64,000 nucleotides of DNA from Glandiceps talaboti (taxonomy: Eukaryota; Hemichordata; Enteropneusta; Spengelidae). Shown here one piece after another: positions 32,650 through 56,224 of the stretch. Within the stretch, counting starts at the first letter, position 1, and the number at the start of each line of letters is the position of its first letter. The DNA is taken from assembly GCF_964340395.1 (NCBI RefSeq), contig NC_135560.1, positions 18,572,598 to 18,636,597 on the forward strand, in the 5' to 3' direction. The translations under genes and the position numbers were made by a program. The notes under the pieces were generated by a model, which had not been told where the DNA came from, did not search any database, and saw only the letters and a program-made list of their open reading frames with translations.

Positions 32650-35421
32650 TAAGGATTACTCACTCTGATGAACACGAATTTCCTTGCCATGAACAATTGA
32701 CGATGAACGATTCAGCCTGATGGCCAAGTTCTATCCTCACGTCTTCATCTAAGGAAGAGATTATCTCTGTAAGTTCTGCAATCTGTGTGTGACCAGCTGG
32801 TGGTCCATTATTACCATCTGGTGAAGGCTGCAAAAAATCATAGTGTGGACAACATTTTAAAGACTGCATTGCCGATTTTAATTATAGGCTACTTATATCT
32901 GGCTTTAAAAGATGCGGGTTTATTTCATTAATATCAAATTTCCTCAGTTACAAGCAAAATCATTTTTTAAAGTCTGTTCTGTAATCAGACATGCGCACAA
33001 TTCAAACTGCGTATAGTCCGACTACTATCTCAGTACCGGCGACTTAAATACATTTATTCGAAGACATGTCTTAGACTTTTTGGCTATCCCATCAACAGGA
33101 TAGCTTTCCTCTGCAATTTGATTTTCAAACCAGTATGGACTAACAATCTGTATAATCAGCCCATTAATCCCATGAAACGTGGAACTTTGGGTCCCGGTAC
33201 TTTGTTGAACTCTCTAAATTCCACCATAGGCTTTGCAAAGTGATGGCAGATATTTATCTATTGGAATGAGGAAACGGTGATGTTGTTCCTACAACAGGTG
33301 TCATGGTATATCTAAATGTTCGGTTCATTTGTCTAATCATTGTAGTATTGAAGTTACACAAAATATAATTAGCTGATCGATATGTGTGTGCATTAATTAG
33401 TATTTATCAACATAACTGGAGAGATTGGAAGCTTTGCCTCAAATAATCTAATTAGTGTAAACGTTTTAAATAAAACATCAATACTAATCTTACAGAGAAT
33501 CGACCAAGCTGCCGTAATTATATTAATGCTTCTGATCTGCTTACAGTCATTAACTTCATTTCCATGGCAACCCGATTACACTACTAGTCAGAACATAGAG
33601 GTAGCTGTGTTTTTATTTGCAACACTTTTTTACTCTTCTTTATATTTTATTGTGTGTTATTAAACATTTTTTGTTTTACTTTTTTTATTTTCTTACGGGG
33701 TTTGCAAAAACAAACAAAGCGGAGGACGGAGACGACGGAGCAGATCCGCTACAGTTACTGTCGTTTAAGCTTAGAGGTAGCATCACAGTCTTGCTACCTC
33801 CATGGTCTGAGCAAGCAAGCATGGAGCGTTAACGTTATCCTCTCTCTACATTGCTCCAAAATGCCATTGGAGAATTTTCGTTTCTACAAACACCTGTACA
33901 ATATACTAGTATTTGCACAACATTTTTCATGTTTCTATTTTTTGCAGGCAATGTGTATTGAGGTCCTGACACTTACTTACACATATAACATGGAACTATT
34001 GATGGGATAATAGATGAAAACTTACAGGCTGATTATACTTACTTCATTTGGCTCAAAAATAACGGACAACATTGTCATGTGCACTATAATCTTTTAAACC
34101 GCCTATTAAGATTACGTAATATGGAATAAAAGCGTTCACCATTTCAATGAGATTTATTCAAATATACAAACACCTATTAAATATACAGTTAATCTAGGCT
34201 ATGACTTTCTCATAATTGCAGATTCAGTTGAGAATGAATAAATATTACTACAGGATGTGGAGAGATTCTCAAATATCTAGGTTTCGATATCACTTGATTG
34301 TCCAATTCTGGAGACTTCGCATTACACACACCTACACTTACACATACAGAAACAAACCAACAGACAGACAAACAAGCAAACAAACAAACAAACAAACAAA
34401 CATAAACAAATACAGTTTCACCCTCACGCCAAGTCCTGTGTCCAGTAAAAGGATAGCATCTTGGGGCGTCCACAATTTGAAGCAAAATACACCGAGATGC
34501 AAAAATGGAATTAATGAAAGGAATTAAATGTAATAAGCATACATGGAATATAAATAATGATATCGTGGGAATTCGGAAGTGATGTGATGTGATGAAAGTG
34601 ATGAAACGGTGGTGCCACAGTGGCGCCACTAATAATGTTGATTCAAGGTCAAAATTGAAGTATTAGTCGTAGGTTATTGACAAGTGTCACTTTCTTTATA
34701 CGTTACATAAACACAATACATATTACTTTTATCCTTAGGTATATACCTTTTCTTTTGTTTTACGAGATGAATACGAGTTCCCGTCATTTGGAGGTTGGTT
34801 AACTTCTTGAACGAGTGCCTGTGTCTGTGTCTGTGTCTGTGTTTGTGTCTGTGCTTGTGCTTGTGGTGGTTGGGGTTTTACCGCGGAGAACGTCACGTCA
34901 TGCTCTGTAGGATTTGTAGACTGTGGGTTGGAACTTGGCGGAAAGAGGGCTGTCGGTCTTTGATCAGTTAGCTCCTCAGATTTTTCTGACCTTGGATCGA
35001 ATTTTTCTTGTAGGTTAGGAACTCTTGACAATTTTGTGAAACGTACAGAGTTCTGGTTACAAATAGTAATTGCTGGAAAATCAAGATCACTCGAAGAATG
35101 TAAGTCAAATTTCACGCTAGTTGGATGCCCAAGGAACTTACTAAACTGGAACCCAAACTGATAGAGAAACATCCCTACAGCAACGAAGAATAAAACTCCC
35201 CAAATAAAACGTCCGAGGTTAGATTTCGCCTTCCCCATGTTTGGTATTCCATGAGCTGTGGAGTTTTCCATCATGTTTACAAATATTCTCTTGACGGTTT
35301 TCTCTTTCGACGACTTCGAACTCGCCCTGTCCGCCATGTTGTGTGTGACTTTGGTGGTGGGTGACGTCTCCTGGTCAAAAAATGTTGATTGGGGAAATAT
35401 GTCCAGGAACCTGCGTGTCAA
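23701..35421 (-). CDS. DEG-2: DEG/ENaC/ASIC-type cation channel subunit, complete, 11 coding exons
   Basis: Predicted plasma-membrane channel subunit paralogous to DEG-1 and DEG-3. Exons (minus): 35421-34747, 32827-32664, 31863-31760, 29500-29331, 28625-28518, 27521-27404, 26758-26680, 25866-25809, 25287-25199, 24409-24334, 24141-23701. Phases join throughout, giving 2082 nt and 693 aa. Visible motifs: STAHGIPNM (HG at 57-58), TM1 (about 72-93), FPAITICN (115-122), NCSWQGNSC, YGNCFTFNG, TCMKSCYQYHVIDRCGC, SCDCPQAC, DNLLRLDIYYQELNYE and a GVS filter in TM2. The tail is the longest of the three, about 110 residues, rich in Ser, Arg, Asn and Gln. Intron 3 is packed with copies of exon 3's own 3' end and donor. 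A second first exon at 40863-40252 could replace exon 1. Regulation is not visible. Confidence 0.88.
25468..25562. repeat. (TA)n microsatellite in DEG-2 intron 8
   Basis: About 47 TA units between exons 9 and 8. Confidence 0.97.
26925..27047. repeat. (GTGTT)n pentanucleotide repeat in DEG-2 intron 6
   Basis: About 23 GTGTT units with one TTTGTTG interruption. The Val/Cys frames over it are artefacts. Confidence 0.96.
28305..28413. repeat. (CAGA)n(CAGG)n microsatellite in DEG-2 intron 5
   Basis: CAGA repeats with one CCGA unit and a CAGG block near 28380, about 100 bp from exon 5. Confidence 0.96.
30110..30240. repeat. (AAAT)n low-complexity tract
   Basis: Poly-C, then poly-A, then AAAT repeats in DEG-2 intron 3. 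Confidence 0.93.
30810..30920. repeat. (TGTC)n(TGTT)n microsatellite
   Basis: Alternating TGTC and TGTT tetranucleotide blocks in DEG-2 intron 3. Confidence 0.94.
31075..31795. repeat. Degenerate ~45-bp array copying DEG-2 exon 3 end and donor
   Basis: On the minus strand the recurring unit reads roughly ACGACAAGTTTTCCTGGTCC, TCTTTACGGTAAGCTTACTT plus a few bases. The first unit is the true end of exon 3 (31760), encoding TTSFPGPLYG followed by GTAAGC. About 15 diverged copies continue into intron 3. A distant one near 31110-31150 still encodes TTSFPAPLYG, so exon-derived sequence and its splice donor have been amplified together. Confidence 0.85.
32570..32644. repeat. (CT)n microsatellite next to DEG-2 exon 2 donor
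   Basis: 37 CT units, GA in the transcript sense, starting 20 bp inside intron 2 from the donor at 32664. Confidence 0.96.
32828..34746 (-). other. DEG-2 intron 1
   Basis: 1.9 kb, AT-rich, with a short CAAA repeat at about 34370-34400. Splicing from the extra first exon would skip exon 1 and this intron. Confidence 0.7.
34747..35421 (-). CDS. DEG-2 exon 1: N-terminus, HG motif, TM1
   Basis: Two in-frame starts are possible: ATG at 35421 (MTRRFLDIF) and ATG at 35337 (MADRASSKSS). The second sits in a better Kozak context (AACATGG) and would make the protein 28 residues shorter; I give the longer one. After TM1 and FPAITICN the exon encodes a Pro/Gln/Thr-rich extracellular stretch with an alternating Gln-Thr run. 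It ends at a phase-0 donor AAAG|GTATAT at 34747. Confidence 0.85.
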
Positions 35422-37208
35422 CTGAATGTAAAAGTGTCAATAAGACTGTCTTGCTAATAATAATGCTTCCTTGCAACCCCGCCTGGGATTGAGTGTGATA
35501 CAGCAGCACTGTCAATCTCACTCAGACTGACGAATAAAAACAAGGTGGTTCTCCGTATGGCCGACACTACTTGACATCATTAGACATATTAACTCTCATC
35601 GAAGGCTCGGTGTATGGGTCTCTTGAGACAGATGTAACAGTAAACACCTGAACAGTGACCTCACGGTCTCTTTGAGTAATTACCATATCAAACAACGTTA
35701 CACCATGGAGGGTTTATGGTTACACCGACAATCGAATAGAGGTGATCATTTGTGATTGTTCGTCCCGCTGCCTAAGGTTTACTGTAAGAAACCCCTTAGC
35801 ATCCTTTCAATATAGTGTTACGTCACCATGTTCGGCATTGACAAATATTGCTTTACGTACGAGTGTGTGTACAAAACAAAAAAGTGGATAATGTCACACA
35901 TGACCACCAAGTAAACATGACGTATCTCTTGACCTTCTCATCGTACGGATACATACAGAGTGGATTTGTGATATATTGTGTATACATTGTGTATATACAA
36001 TTTGAAATGAAGATAAAATGAATGCACAAGGTGAATATTTTGGAATGAAAAGTGAAAAGTTATGCACCTATCTCCATACATGTGTCAACTTTACCGATAC
36101 CTCATATTCAGTGCACATGTGTAGTACCTGATAAAGCCTAAAAAATTATTTGGTTCCTGTTACCCGACCCCTCATAGTTTTCACTACCGGCCCTCAACTT
36201 TTTTTTGACGTATTCGAGAAAAAATATAATAAAATAGCGAAAATTGTGAAGTCTAGGGAGAAATAGTGGAAGCGAAAACTGTCATCAACTTAAAAAGACA
36301 ATTTAAAACTTTCCTTCCAATCTGTAATGGTTGTATATCTGATAGGAAGAAACCAATAACACGGAGATCATTTTGAAAACAATGGACAACATAACTACCT
36401 GAACTAGACAGTCACACATGAAAAAATCTACCTACCCATCTATTATAAATTGAGCGTAATCGGAACCACGTAATTTTTTTAGGTCTACTGAATCCCCAAA
36501 GCAACTTGCAGAGATCATTTTTTTCTAAATTGGACTAGATGCAGCCAAAATATAAGTTAGTAATCATATAAACATTTAGTCTAGTTCCTATACAGTATCA
36601 TTACGATTTACACCTCTACTCAATTTAGTTGGGCACCACGTTGGTATCCAGACTAATGGACATAGTCCGAGTTGATTCCTTGGTAGTGAGGGAAAGTTTT
36701 CAATAACACGTTTAAGTAGAAGGACAAGTTCCATTTAAAAAACATTTAAGAGGACAACACGTACTTCAAGAGAATAGGAAGTTAGATATTGCTAACTGTT
36801 CACATATAAAGATCACACTTTTGAAATGGGGGTGGAAGATTGTTTCATTATTTGAACATATTTGCCCATGGAAAGCACGGTGATGGTGATGTTGTTGGAA
36901 GCATGTAGTAGTTACATGTAAATGTATACAGGACTCGTTATAGCAATTGATCAACTTGTATAGTCAGGAAGAGCTTTCTCTTTTCTCTCATAAAACCGCA
37001 GAATGATCTGTTTTCAGCATCGATACACCAACGCCATGGGGCGTTGCGGGGAAATATACCCTGGCTTGCCAGAATGCATTCGTTTTTTGCTTTCAATGAA
37101 GTTTTACAATGGAATAAGTAAAAATAGATCCTGTGTTACATACAACGTTGTTGGTAACGTCTGTAAAGTGGACCGTTTGCTGCACCTGTAAAACACGTCA
37201 ACTTCTAT

Positions 37209-37270
37209 GAATGAATGAATGAATGAATGAATGAATGAATGAATGAATGAATGAATGAATGAATGAATGA
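37209..37270. repeat. (ATGA)n microsatellite
   Basis: About 15 units upstream of the 40-bp repeat. Confidence 0.95.
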
Positions 37271-37425
37271 TACCGTATCATTACCAACCCCCTTTCAAAA
37301 TATACGCCATCTTGCAATACCTAAAATGAGGAGCACCCAGTTCACGAATCTCTGTAGCCCTGAAATCCAAACAACTGTGTTTTTTTTTACAAATAACACG
37401 TATTAGGTAACATTTATCTGTAAAC

Positions 37426-37597
37426 GCATTAATTAGGGCGTGCAATTAACTACGCAGTCTCAGACCCATTAATTAGGGCGTGCAATTAACTACGCAGTCT
37501 CAGACCCATTAATTAGGGCGTGCAATTAACTACGCAGTCTCAGACCCATTAATTAGGGCGTGCAATTAACTACGCAGTCTCAGACCCATTAATTGGG
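37426..37597. repeat. 40-bp tandem repeat, 4 copies
   Basis: Unit CATTAATTAGGGCGTGCAAT TAACTACGCAGTCTCAGACC, four essentially identical copies plus a partial one, between the extra first exon and DEG-2 exon 1. Confidence 0.96.
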
Positions 37598-38251
37598 AAG
37601 TAGATGGATACACAAAAGCCTGAGATAAAACGAAAAACATCAGAGAGATCGATATATTATCAAACTAGTATTTTAATACATCTTTTGTTTAGTGTATTTC
37701 AAAGATGTCATCACTTTTTCTCATGTGTCCAGGAAACTAATCTTATTGTAATCTTATTACCTACACTGAGGCAATTATAATCGTAGTCAGAGTACTAATC
37801 ATGTATTGTTATTAAACAGTAGACCCATACTGACAGCTCACTCTCAAATTAGTATTGGATTATTGAAAACAAAATTACATTCATTACCTGACCCTGGGAT
37901 TCTTCTTAGTTATGAACAAGATAAAGGTTGACTTTTAAACGAAAGTATCTTTAGTCACATTTGAGATAACGCTTCACTAATGGCAGATAATTCAAACAGA
38001 AAGAGATACATGACGAAAGAGTTTCTGATAAAATCACCAGGTCACTTTATTTCGTACTTCAAGGTCATTAGTCTCTAGTCTATAGCACAATGATAATTTT
38101 TGAAGACACAAAAAATCTTTTGCTGGACACCGTGTAGTCAACATCATGTCAAATACGCTCTTGACATAATCTCTTGGTTTACCTTCATTTTCACTTCTTT
38201 TCTATAAAACCTACTTCTTCCTTTAGGGAAACGTTTTCTTGTATGCCTCTG

Positions 38252-38471
38252 TTAGGTTGGGTCGTGGGTTTTCACGAGTTGGTCGTGATATTTCAGGTTT
38301 CTTGGGTTGTGCCGTAGTCTAGAGACGCTGGCATTGGCCAAGGTGTCTGTACTCAATTTTATAGTGTATGTTCTGCCATACACAAGGTCAAATCGAACAG
38401 CTTGGTGTGACGGAGCGCTTATCGAAGGCTTGCTAACGCTACCACTTATTAGCTTTCGTAGGCAATCTATT
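38252..38471 (-). other. Coding-like segment between the extra first exon and DEG-2, unidentified
   Basis: Open minus-strand frame of about 73 codons after a possible acceptor (aaacactag), reading GRTYTIKLSTDTLANASVSR and RLRHNPRNLKYHDQLVKTHD before a stop. The frame continues open for about 35 codons beyond that stop. Amino-acid composition looks coding. It does not match any DEG/ENaC exon; a transposon-protein tail is possible. Confidence 0.25.
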
Positions 38472-38854
38472 CTAGTGTTTTATTAGGTGTTAAATATCAG
38501 AGTTTTTCGTTTACTTTCCACGAATTCGTCACAACTTTGATAAAACAGGTCACTAGTCCATTACGAAATATTTTTTAAATGAATAAACCAGCATGAAGTT
38601 TCATTCATTTTGTATTTATTTAAGGGGTGCGCAAAGATTGATATACATGTTCTCTCCAAGCTTTACATTTCATAATCCATCAATAGGAAATAGTCATTTT
38701 TCCATACATTGTGTGTTTTTGTCTACATAATGTGATTAAAGATTACATTGTCATTATTCACGCATAGCACGTCATATTAGTATCAATACATTTGCTATGT
38801 GTCTAGTTACAAACGTATTATGTTGCATTGACAGGGACAGGCATTAGCATATTA

Positions 38855-39320
38855 AAGTTTCATTTTTTCCAAAATGGTCGTTTTTCTGTTAAAGTACGTG
38901 GTGCCATTGTTAACATCCATAGAGTATATGCGGTTATTTTTGTTATCATGATTCAGGTGTTAAAGCGAACGTCTTTTAAAAGGAACATATTTTAATATAT
39001 CCTTCGGGGTCAAATATTTCATTTTTTCCAAAATGGTTGTTTTTCTGTTAAATTACTGATGCCATGGTTAACATTCATATGCCGTCAGTTTTGTTATCAT
39101 AAAGCGAAAGTCCTTTAAAAGGAACATATTTTTAATATATCCTCCAGGGTCAAATATTTCATTTTTTCCAAAATGGTAGTTTTTCTGTTAAAGTACGTGG
39201 TGCCATCGTTAACATTCATAGAGTATATGCGGTTATTTTTGTTATCATGATTCAGGTGTCAAGGCGAACGTCCTTTAAAAGGAACATAATTATTTTTAAT
39301 TTATCCTTCAGGGTCAAATG
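38855..39320. repeat. ~150-bp tandem repeat, 3 copies
   Basis: Units start with CATTTTTTCCAAAATGGT at about 38863, 39018 and 39160. Each also contains GTTATCATGATTCAGGTGT-like and CCTTTAAAAGGAACATA strings. The array runs up to the compound microsatellite at 39370. Confidence 0.85.
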
Positions 39321-39369
39321 CCATATCATATTTACTACTACAAAATAGTTCTTGAAGTTATACATACAT

Positions 39370-39605
<236 letters not shown>

Positions 39606-40251
39606 TGAGAGAGTCTGATTTATAAAAAAAACAACCACTATGACAGCTTTACAAATCACCAGCTCTGATCATGTGTCATGTAGTGTTCTGACAAATGCTT
39701 TCTGTCTTAGATGTGTGCCTTTCCGTTATTCGGTGGCTAAATTTATTAAACTCTATTCTAAACTAGAATTTATCAAAGACAGTTTAACTTTATTGGGACA
39801 CAAACTATCACGTCCCTTGCATTTTGTGTCTTGTTCAATTGCATATTGTAAGCTGTTGCTATCGTGTGTAAGGTAACCAATGGAGCGGTCAGCCACAAAT
39901 TTAATCACCAGTATTTGCTAGTTACTCATTAGTTAATTACTAATTAATATTGCTCTCATATTTCACCTGCGTCTTGCAAATGTCTATTCAGCTCAATTTG
40001 ATTGTCCGTTTTGTGAGAACCGAGTTTCGATTCAGTTCATTGCAAGACTGGTGATAGTCACAGTCTGTTGAATGTCTTAAGTGTTTGCCTGCCCATTTCA
40101 AAATGAAAACAATGTATATTTAGATTATATGCTCTTCACTGACACCATGTTCTATCATTGTCCTGCAATGACGTGTATGTGATAGGGGCCAAAATCATTT
40201 GCACTTTCTTTTACGAATTGTGTTCTCATAAACATTCATATTACAACATAC

Positions 40252-40863
40252 CTGACCGATCGGTGGTCCTTCAAGAGACTCGTTTGACGTCTCTCGACGT
40301 CTTCGTATGTTAGAACGTTTTTTCCGTTCCTGTCCTGTTGATACGGTCGTCGTATCGAGTCTGCCAACATCATCCGTATTATTGGCGGGGGTACTCTGTG
40401 AAGTTAGCGAGCTATGAATGTTACTATCATCGGTACTCGAGTCATTTCGATCATTTTGATTATCTGTTATATTCTGCTCACGTGGTGGTGCTTGAAGAGG
40501 TGGAGATGGCATAAAAATGTTCTTTATGTACTCGTTATCATCCAACTTACTTTTGCGTATTGCATTCTCGTTACACACCGTCACTGCTGGAAACGGCAGA
40601 TACGAACCAACTTTGACATCTACGTTTACACTGACTGGAAATGTGCTATAACGTGTTATAAGAACAGAGAATTGCCCAATAAAACAACCGACAGCCACCA
40701 CAAAGAGAAGGGACCATGCAAAGCGACGTGTTGATGTCGTAGACCGAGCAGCGTGAGGAATTCCGTGTGCCGAAGTGTTGTTTAGAAGTTCACGAAATAG
40801 TTTCCGGAATGCCTTCCTATTCGATTCCACCTGTCGCACGTTCTCCACATTTTCTGTCATCAT
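40252..40863 (-). CDS. Extra DEG/ENaC first exon (candidate alternative first exon of DEG-2)
   Basis: A 204-codon exon from ATG at 40863 to a phase-0 donor CAG|GTATGT at 40252/40251. It encodes a cytoplasmic segment with NTSAHGIPH (HG at 33-34), TM1 (about 49-71), FPAVTVCN (91-98), then a Ser/Thr/Asn-rich loop with several sequons and two multibasic sites, RKKR (180-183) and RRRR (187-190). I found no exon 2-11 equivalents between it and DEG-2 exon 1. Its donor phase fits DEG-2 exon 2, so the simplest reading is a second promoter/first exon of DEG-2, the arrangement known for ASIC1a/1b and ASIC2a/2b. Alternatively it is an orphan exon left by an incomplete tandem duplication. The open frame with intact motifs favours function. 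Confidence 0.8.
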
Positions 40864-42632
40864 ATTCGATTCAAAGTAACGGTATTGATGTGAATTGACG
40901 TGAATACAGTGAATAGGGTAGGTCAGCTTGCACTAATACCGTCTTGACTACAACGTTACTGTGCATAAAGTGACACGACCCTCGGCACAATTTATTCCGT
41001 GACTGTAGATCTGCACACGAAAGCCATGTTTACTTTATACTGGAGTAACCCTTCGAGAGAATAATATTCAATGATATGATGTGACCTTTAAAAGGTCGAT
41101 ATTTACATAACAATAAACACATGTCAACCTTTACCTCAAACGTTTACTTCAGACGAACGACCATATGGGACGAAATCGATAGACAATAACACATACCAGC
41201 TTTTTTTTAAAAATGCAACTGGTTAATATACTCAATTGTATTAAAAGATATTTTTAGTTCGTAATTTATATTTCATTTCAGTTTTGTTTACTGCATGGTG
41301 CTTTAAACCACAGATTGTCTGCATGTGAAGATCACATTACACCGCTGTTAAAATACATGTAATATCACGTGTAATATCTACCTTTGTATTTTTCATGGCA
41401 TAACAATATAGAGTTCGCCGGTTTGCATTTCAGGGAAGTGGTTACAGATAATGTGAAATATTAATTTATTTTGATTTTATTATTCCAACAGTTGCCATCG
41501 TTACAGAATGGTTTCGTCCAAAGTGAATATGCATATGCTGTGTCAAAACATAACCAAATATAGACTATAAACCCAATATTACGAAATGAAATTAACACAA
41601 TATTTATTAACAAATAACAAAAAGCAAAAACATGTCTACGTTTGCTAACAGCTACTAGCTCTACATGTTTACAATGCCATATGTCATGAAAAGTTGCTCC
41701 CATATTGCACCCATAGGAGTATAAATATCCTGAGCACGAATTTGGTCTCAAAGTGGACGTCTCCGATGTCGTAAATATCCCAGATGTTACAGGTAACCTG
41801 TCCCACGGTTCGCTGCACAAATTTTCACTAAAATTTGTCGATGGGAATTATTTTTTCAGACAGCCAGTCTCTAAAATTTCTGAAACTCAACTCATGATAC
41901 CTACACTTCATTTCAGTCAGATACTAAAATTGTGATATGCCCGCACTGATGACACTACTGAAGGTCATTAGTGGGAGAGCTGACTTGTATCACCTAGGAG
42001 AGCTGAGAGATTTAGGGAAGCGTGAATTTTACTTGAAAAAATTTAGCGGGTGGGGGGTGGGGTGGGGGCAAAACGCTCATGTGTTATGGGAGAGGGGGCA
42101 TGAAAATACCTGGCGACCCCAATACCTTTACTTGTACTGAAATCTTAAGCTGCACATCTCAATAATGTTCACCTCGTAGTACAAAAGATTTACAGACATG
42201 TGATGCTTTCACTAAAGGTCAGGTTCTACCAGTGTCACCCCTGTCAATATAGTAATTTATATAGTCAAATATTTCTGTATATCACAATCATATAACCCCA
42301 CCCCTACCCCCACCCTCCGTACAAATAGTCACGCCATTACAAATGTTGGGTATGACGTAAAAGAATGACAATTCGTATGGGTTTTTTATGAGGGTTTAAA
42401 AAAATTCTATGACAAGTAAGAAATATACAACAAACACCACATTTTATGTTTGATTCCGTTTTATTCAGAGAACATATAAAGTATTTTGAAAATGTAAATA
42501 CTAATTAAAGAGGCATACTTGAAAATATAAGATACGTCATACTACTCAGATACCAACATTTCAACTTATCAACCATCCCGACCACGCGGTTCACTGCAAT
42601 CAGCCTAGTGGTTGTTGTCTTTTATAATACAT

Positions 42633-42755
<123 letters not shown>

Positions 42756-42799
42756 AGAGACAGAAAGACTGTATGCCTGTCTCTGTGTGTATCGAAAGT

Positions 42800-43290
42800 C
42801 AAAAACCGCTGGACTGATTGCAATGAAACTTGGTGGTGATATTACCTTTTGATGTCTAGTTTGGGAAATTGGTCAAAAATTATTGCACTACATGTGGGTG
42901 ATTTGGTAGAAAAATGTGATTTTTTGGTAAAAATAATTTTAAACTCAATAGCGACTTGACAGAATGGTCTGCAAGTTAGTGGAATGCTTTAAGGGATGTG
43001 TAGATGAAAAAAATATTGATGACATGATACAATCAGTGATACGCCAATTAATTCTAAAAATGTGCCTTTTGGTAAAAAAAAAAAACCTAAATAATTCCGA
43101 AAGTACTAAGTAGATCTGGCAGAAATTTTGTTGGGATATTTCTAGGAGTGTGAAAATGAAATATTATTCGTAACACAATGATTCCATCAGTGATATGCAA
43201 ATTCCGTCTAAAATGTAATTTTTGGTCAAGAAACTTATATCTCAAAAAGTATTCAGTGGATAAGGCTAAGATTCAGTGGAGATATTTTGC
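42800..43290. repeat. Imperfect ~190-bp repeat family
   Basis: Begins AAACCGCTGGACTGATTGCA and contains recurring ATCAGTGATA-GCAAATT, AATGT-TTTTTGGT and AAAAGTACTAAGTAGATCTGG / AAAAGTATTCAGTGGATAAGG blocks. Non-coding. Confidence 0.5.
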
Positions 43291-43369
43291 TATTCTGTGT
43301 TATTCTGCTGTTCTTGTTCAAGACATTGACAAAACTGGCCTTAGCAAGTGTGCACATGCCCTTAGTAAC

Positions 43370-43600
43370 AGTGAAATGTCAGTGTATATTGCGAAGATAA
43401 CAGCATTATTGGATAGGCAAGTGAATAAACATTCACACCCATAGCAACAGTCACATGATGGTGTATTTCAAAGATAACAACAGGAATGGGTAGGTATTGA
43501 GAAAAACATTCAAACAAATATTTACATGACATGTATGCTTAATAGCAACAAGACTACTACCATAGCAATATGCGGATAAACATTTTTTTTAAATCGCATA
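43370..43600. repeat. Dispersed repeat family, second copy
   Basis: Contains GATAGGCAAGTGAATAAACA and AAGATAACAACAGGAATGGG, related to 11930-12140 and 57190-57400. Confidence 0.5.
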
Positions 43601-44124
43601 AACTTTAAAGTTGTGCTACAACGCCATTGACGCTATTTTTTTAGAGTAACATAAGAAATTACAAACCCTTCGTATTTTTTTTCTTTTTGGTGCTAAAAAT
43701 GAAGCCTGGGACCTCAAAATTGTGCAATTAACAATAAAAGGTTCTCCAAATAATGCAATAACGATTACTAGTATTATTAAAGACTAAAAAGTTCATTTAA
43801 ACGCTAAGGGATTAATACTTAATTACATGCATAATTACACCTTTTGTCAATTAACTAGCTATTACTATCCTATAAATTGTTATTATAGAATCCATTGTTT
43901 ATATTAGAAACTCATTCAGCACATTTGTACGCATGGTGTGATTTAAATTACGTACATGTTGAAAAATTAACAATTGTCTTCAATATTATCATCTCAAAGA
44001 AGTATAATTTCGAATAGAGACGTGGTGGGGGCGCTATACGGGCCGTGATTCTACATAGTAAGGCACTGGTGAAACGAATAACATTATCGAGGTGAACCGT
44101 TTGAAATGGTAATTTCACAATTCT

Positions 44125-44126
44125 TT

Positions 44127-44162
<36 letters not shown>
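44125..44162. repeat. (TTTC)n microsatellite
   Basis: About 9 units downstream of the DEG-1 stop codon. Confidence 0.9.
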
Positions 44163-44163
<1 letters not shown>

Positions 44164-44499
44164 AGATTGGGGACATTTTTACATGTTTACATTTATTGAC
44201 CTTTACACCAAGTTTGATATTGTGAGTTTTCACTCGCATGCTGTTTCTTTTGTCAAAACGTATGTGCTACTTCCATTCTTATATGATCCCCACCAAACAC
44301 CAATCAGGAAACGACTTTGAACATTCCCTTTCAAATATTTTATGACATACAAATATCTAAAAATGACTTGTCTCAAAATTATGTATAAAAATCCGTCATT
44401 TAGAGTAGCTGATCTTTCTAGTAATAAATTACATATTAGGAATTGGGGGGGGGGACCATTCATTATTGGTCAGCCACTGATATGCTGTGTTGACTGCAC

Positions 44500-55506
<11,007 letters not shown>

Positions 55507-56224
55507 GTTTAATGTGTTAAAACTTGCAACATCTTGATAGAGTTGCTTCCTTTACTTCATTTTCCTAAGAAATACTACGCAGGTCGATATTTTGCTCCCT
55601 AGTTTACTGGTAATTCCAAAGCTTACAATCGTTCTTGATAATGATAATTATTATATCTATAATTCATGATAAATGTCGATAAATTGGATTAAGAAGCCTG
55701 ATTATTCGGGCATGACGTTATTTTTCTGCGTTATTTTCGTTTTTATTTCCAACCAACAAGACTTGTCTTTGAAAACTTAGTGGTGCGTTTTTATAGGAAA
55801 ATAAGGATATATTTGCACGTTGGTCGTTGGTTTGCAGTGGCATAGCATGATTTTTTTATGTTGCCTAAGATTCATCGAACGAACACAAAGCAAGTCTTCG
55901 TCGAAGTTCAAACCCGCCAACATTGTTTGATGATCTGACGTCAAAGGCATAATTCCCACAATTAGTACAATATTTTTCAGACAAATATGATCGTCGTTCA
56001 GTCAAATATGTAATCATATAGAAATAGATCACAATTAAAGGCCACAGGTCATCCGATACATGTTCGGATGACGTCATTATTGTTTGTTGATAAAAACTAC
56101 GCATTGCGTCACAGTCACTGTGTTGAAACTCTTACCTACCCAAAGTTCTGCATACCAGACTGAATTTAGGTTATTTGCATAACGCTAGGAGATCATTTGA
56201 GGAAAACGTCTTGTGCAACTATGT

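Noticed and set aside
33654-34010. 118-codon plus-strand frame in DEG-2 intron 1
   Set aside because: No recognisable domain; composition fits chance translation of AT-rich intron.
36766-36954. Minus frame of 62 codons between the extra first exon and DEG-2
   Set aside because: Checked as a possible missing channel exon; lacks the conserved Cys and aromatic motifs and splice sites.
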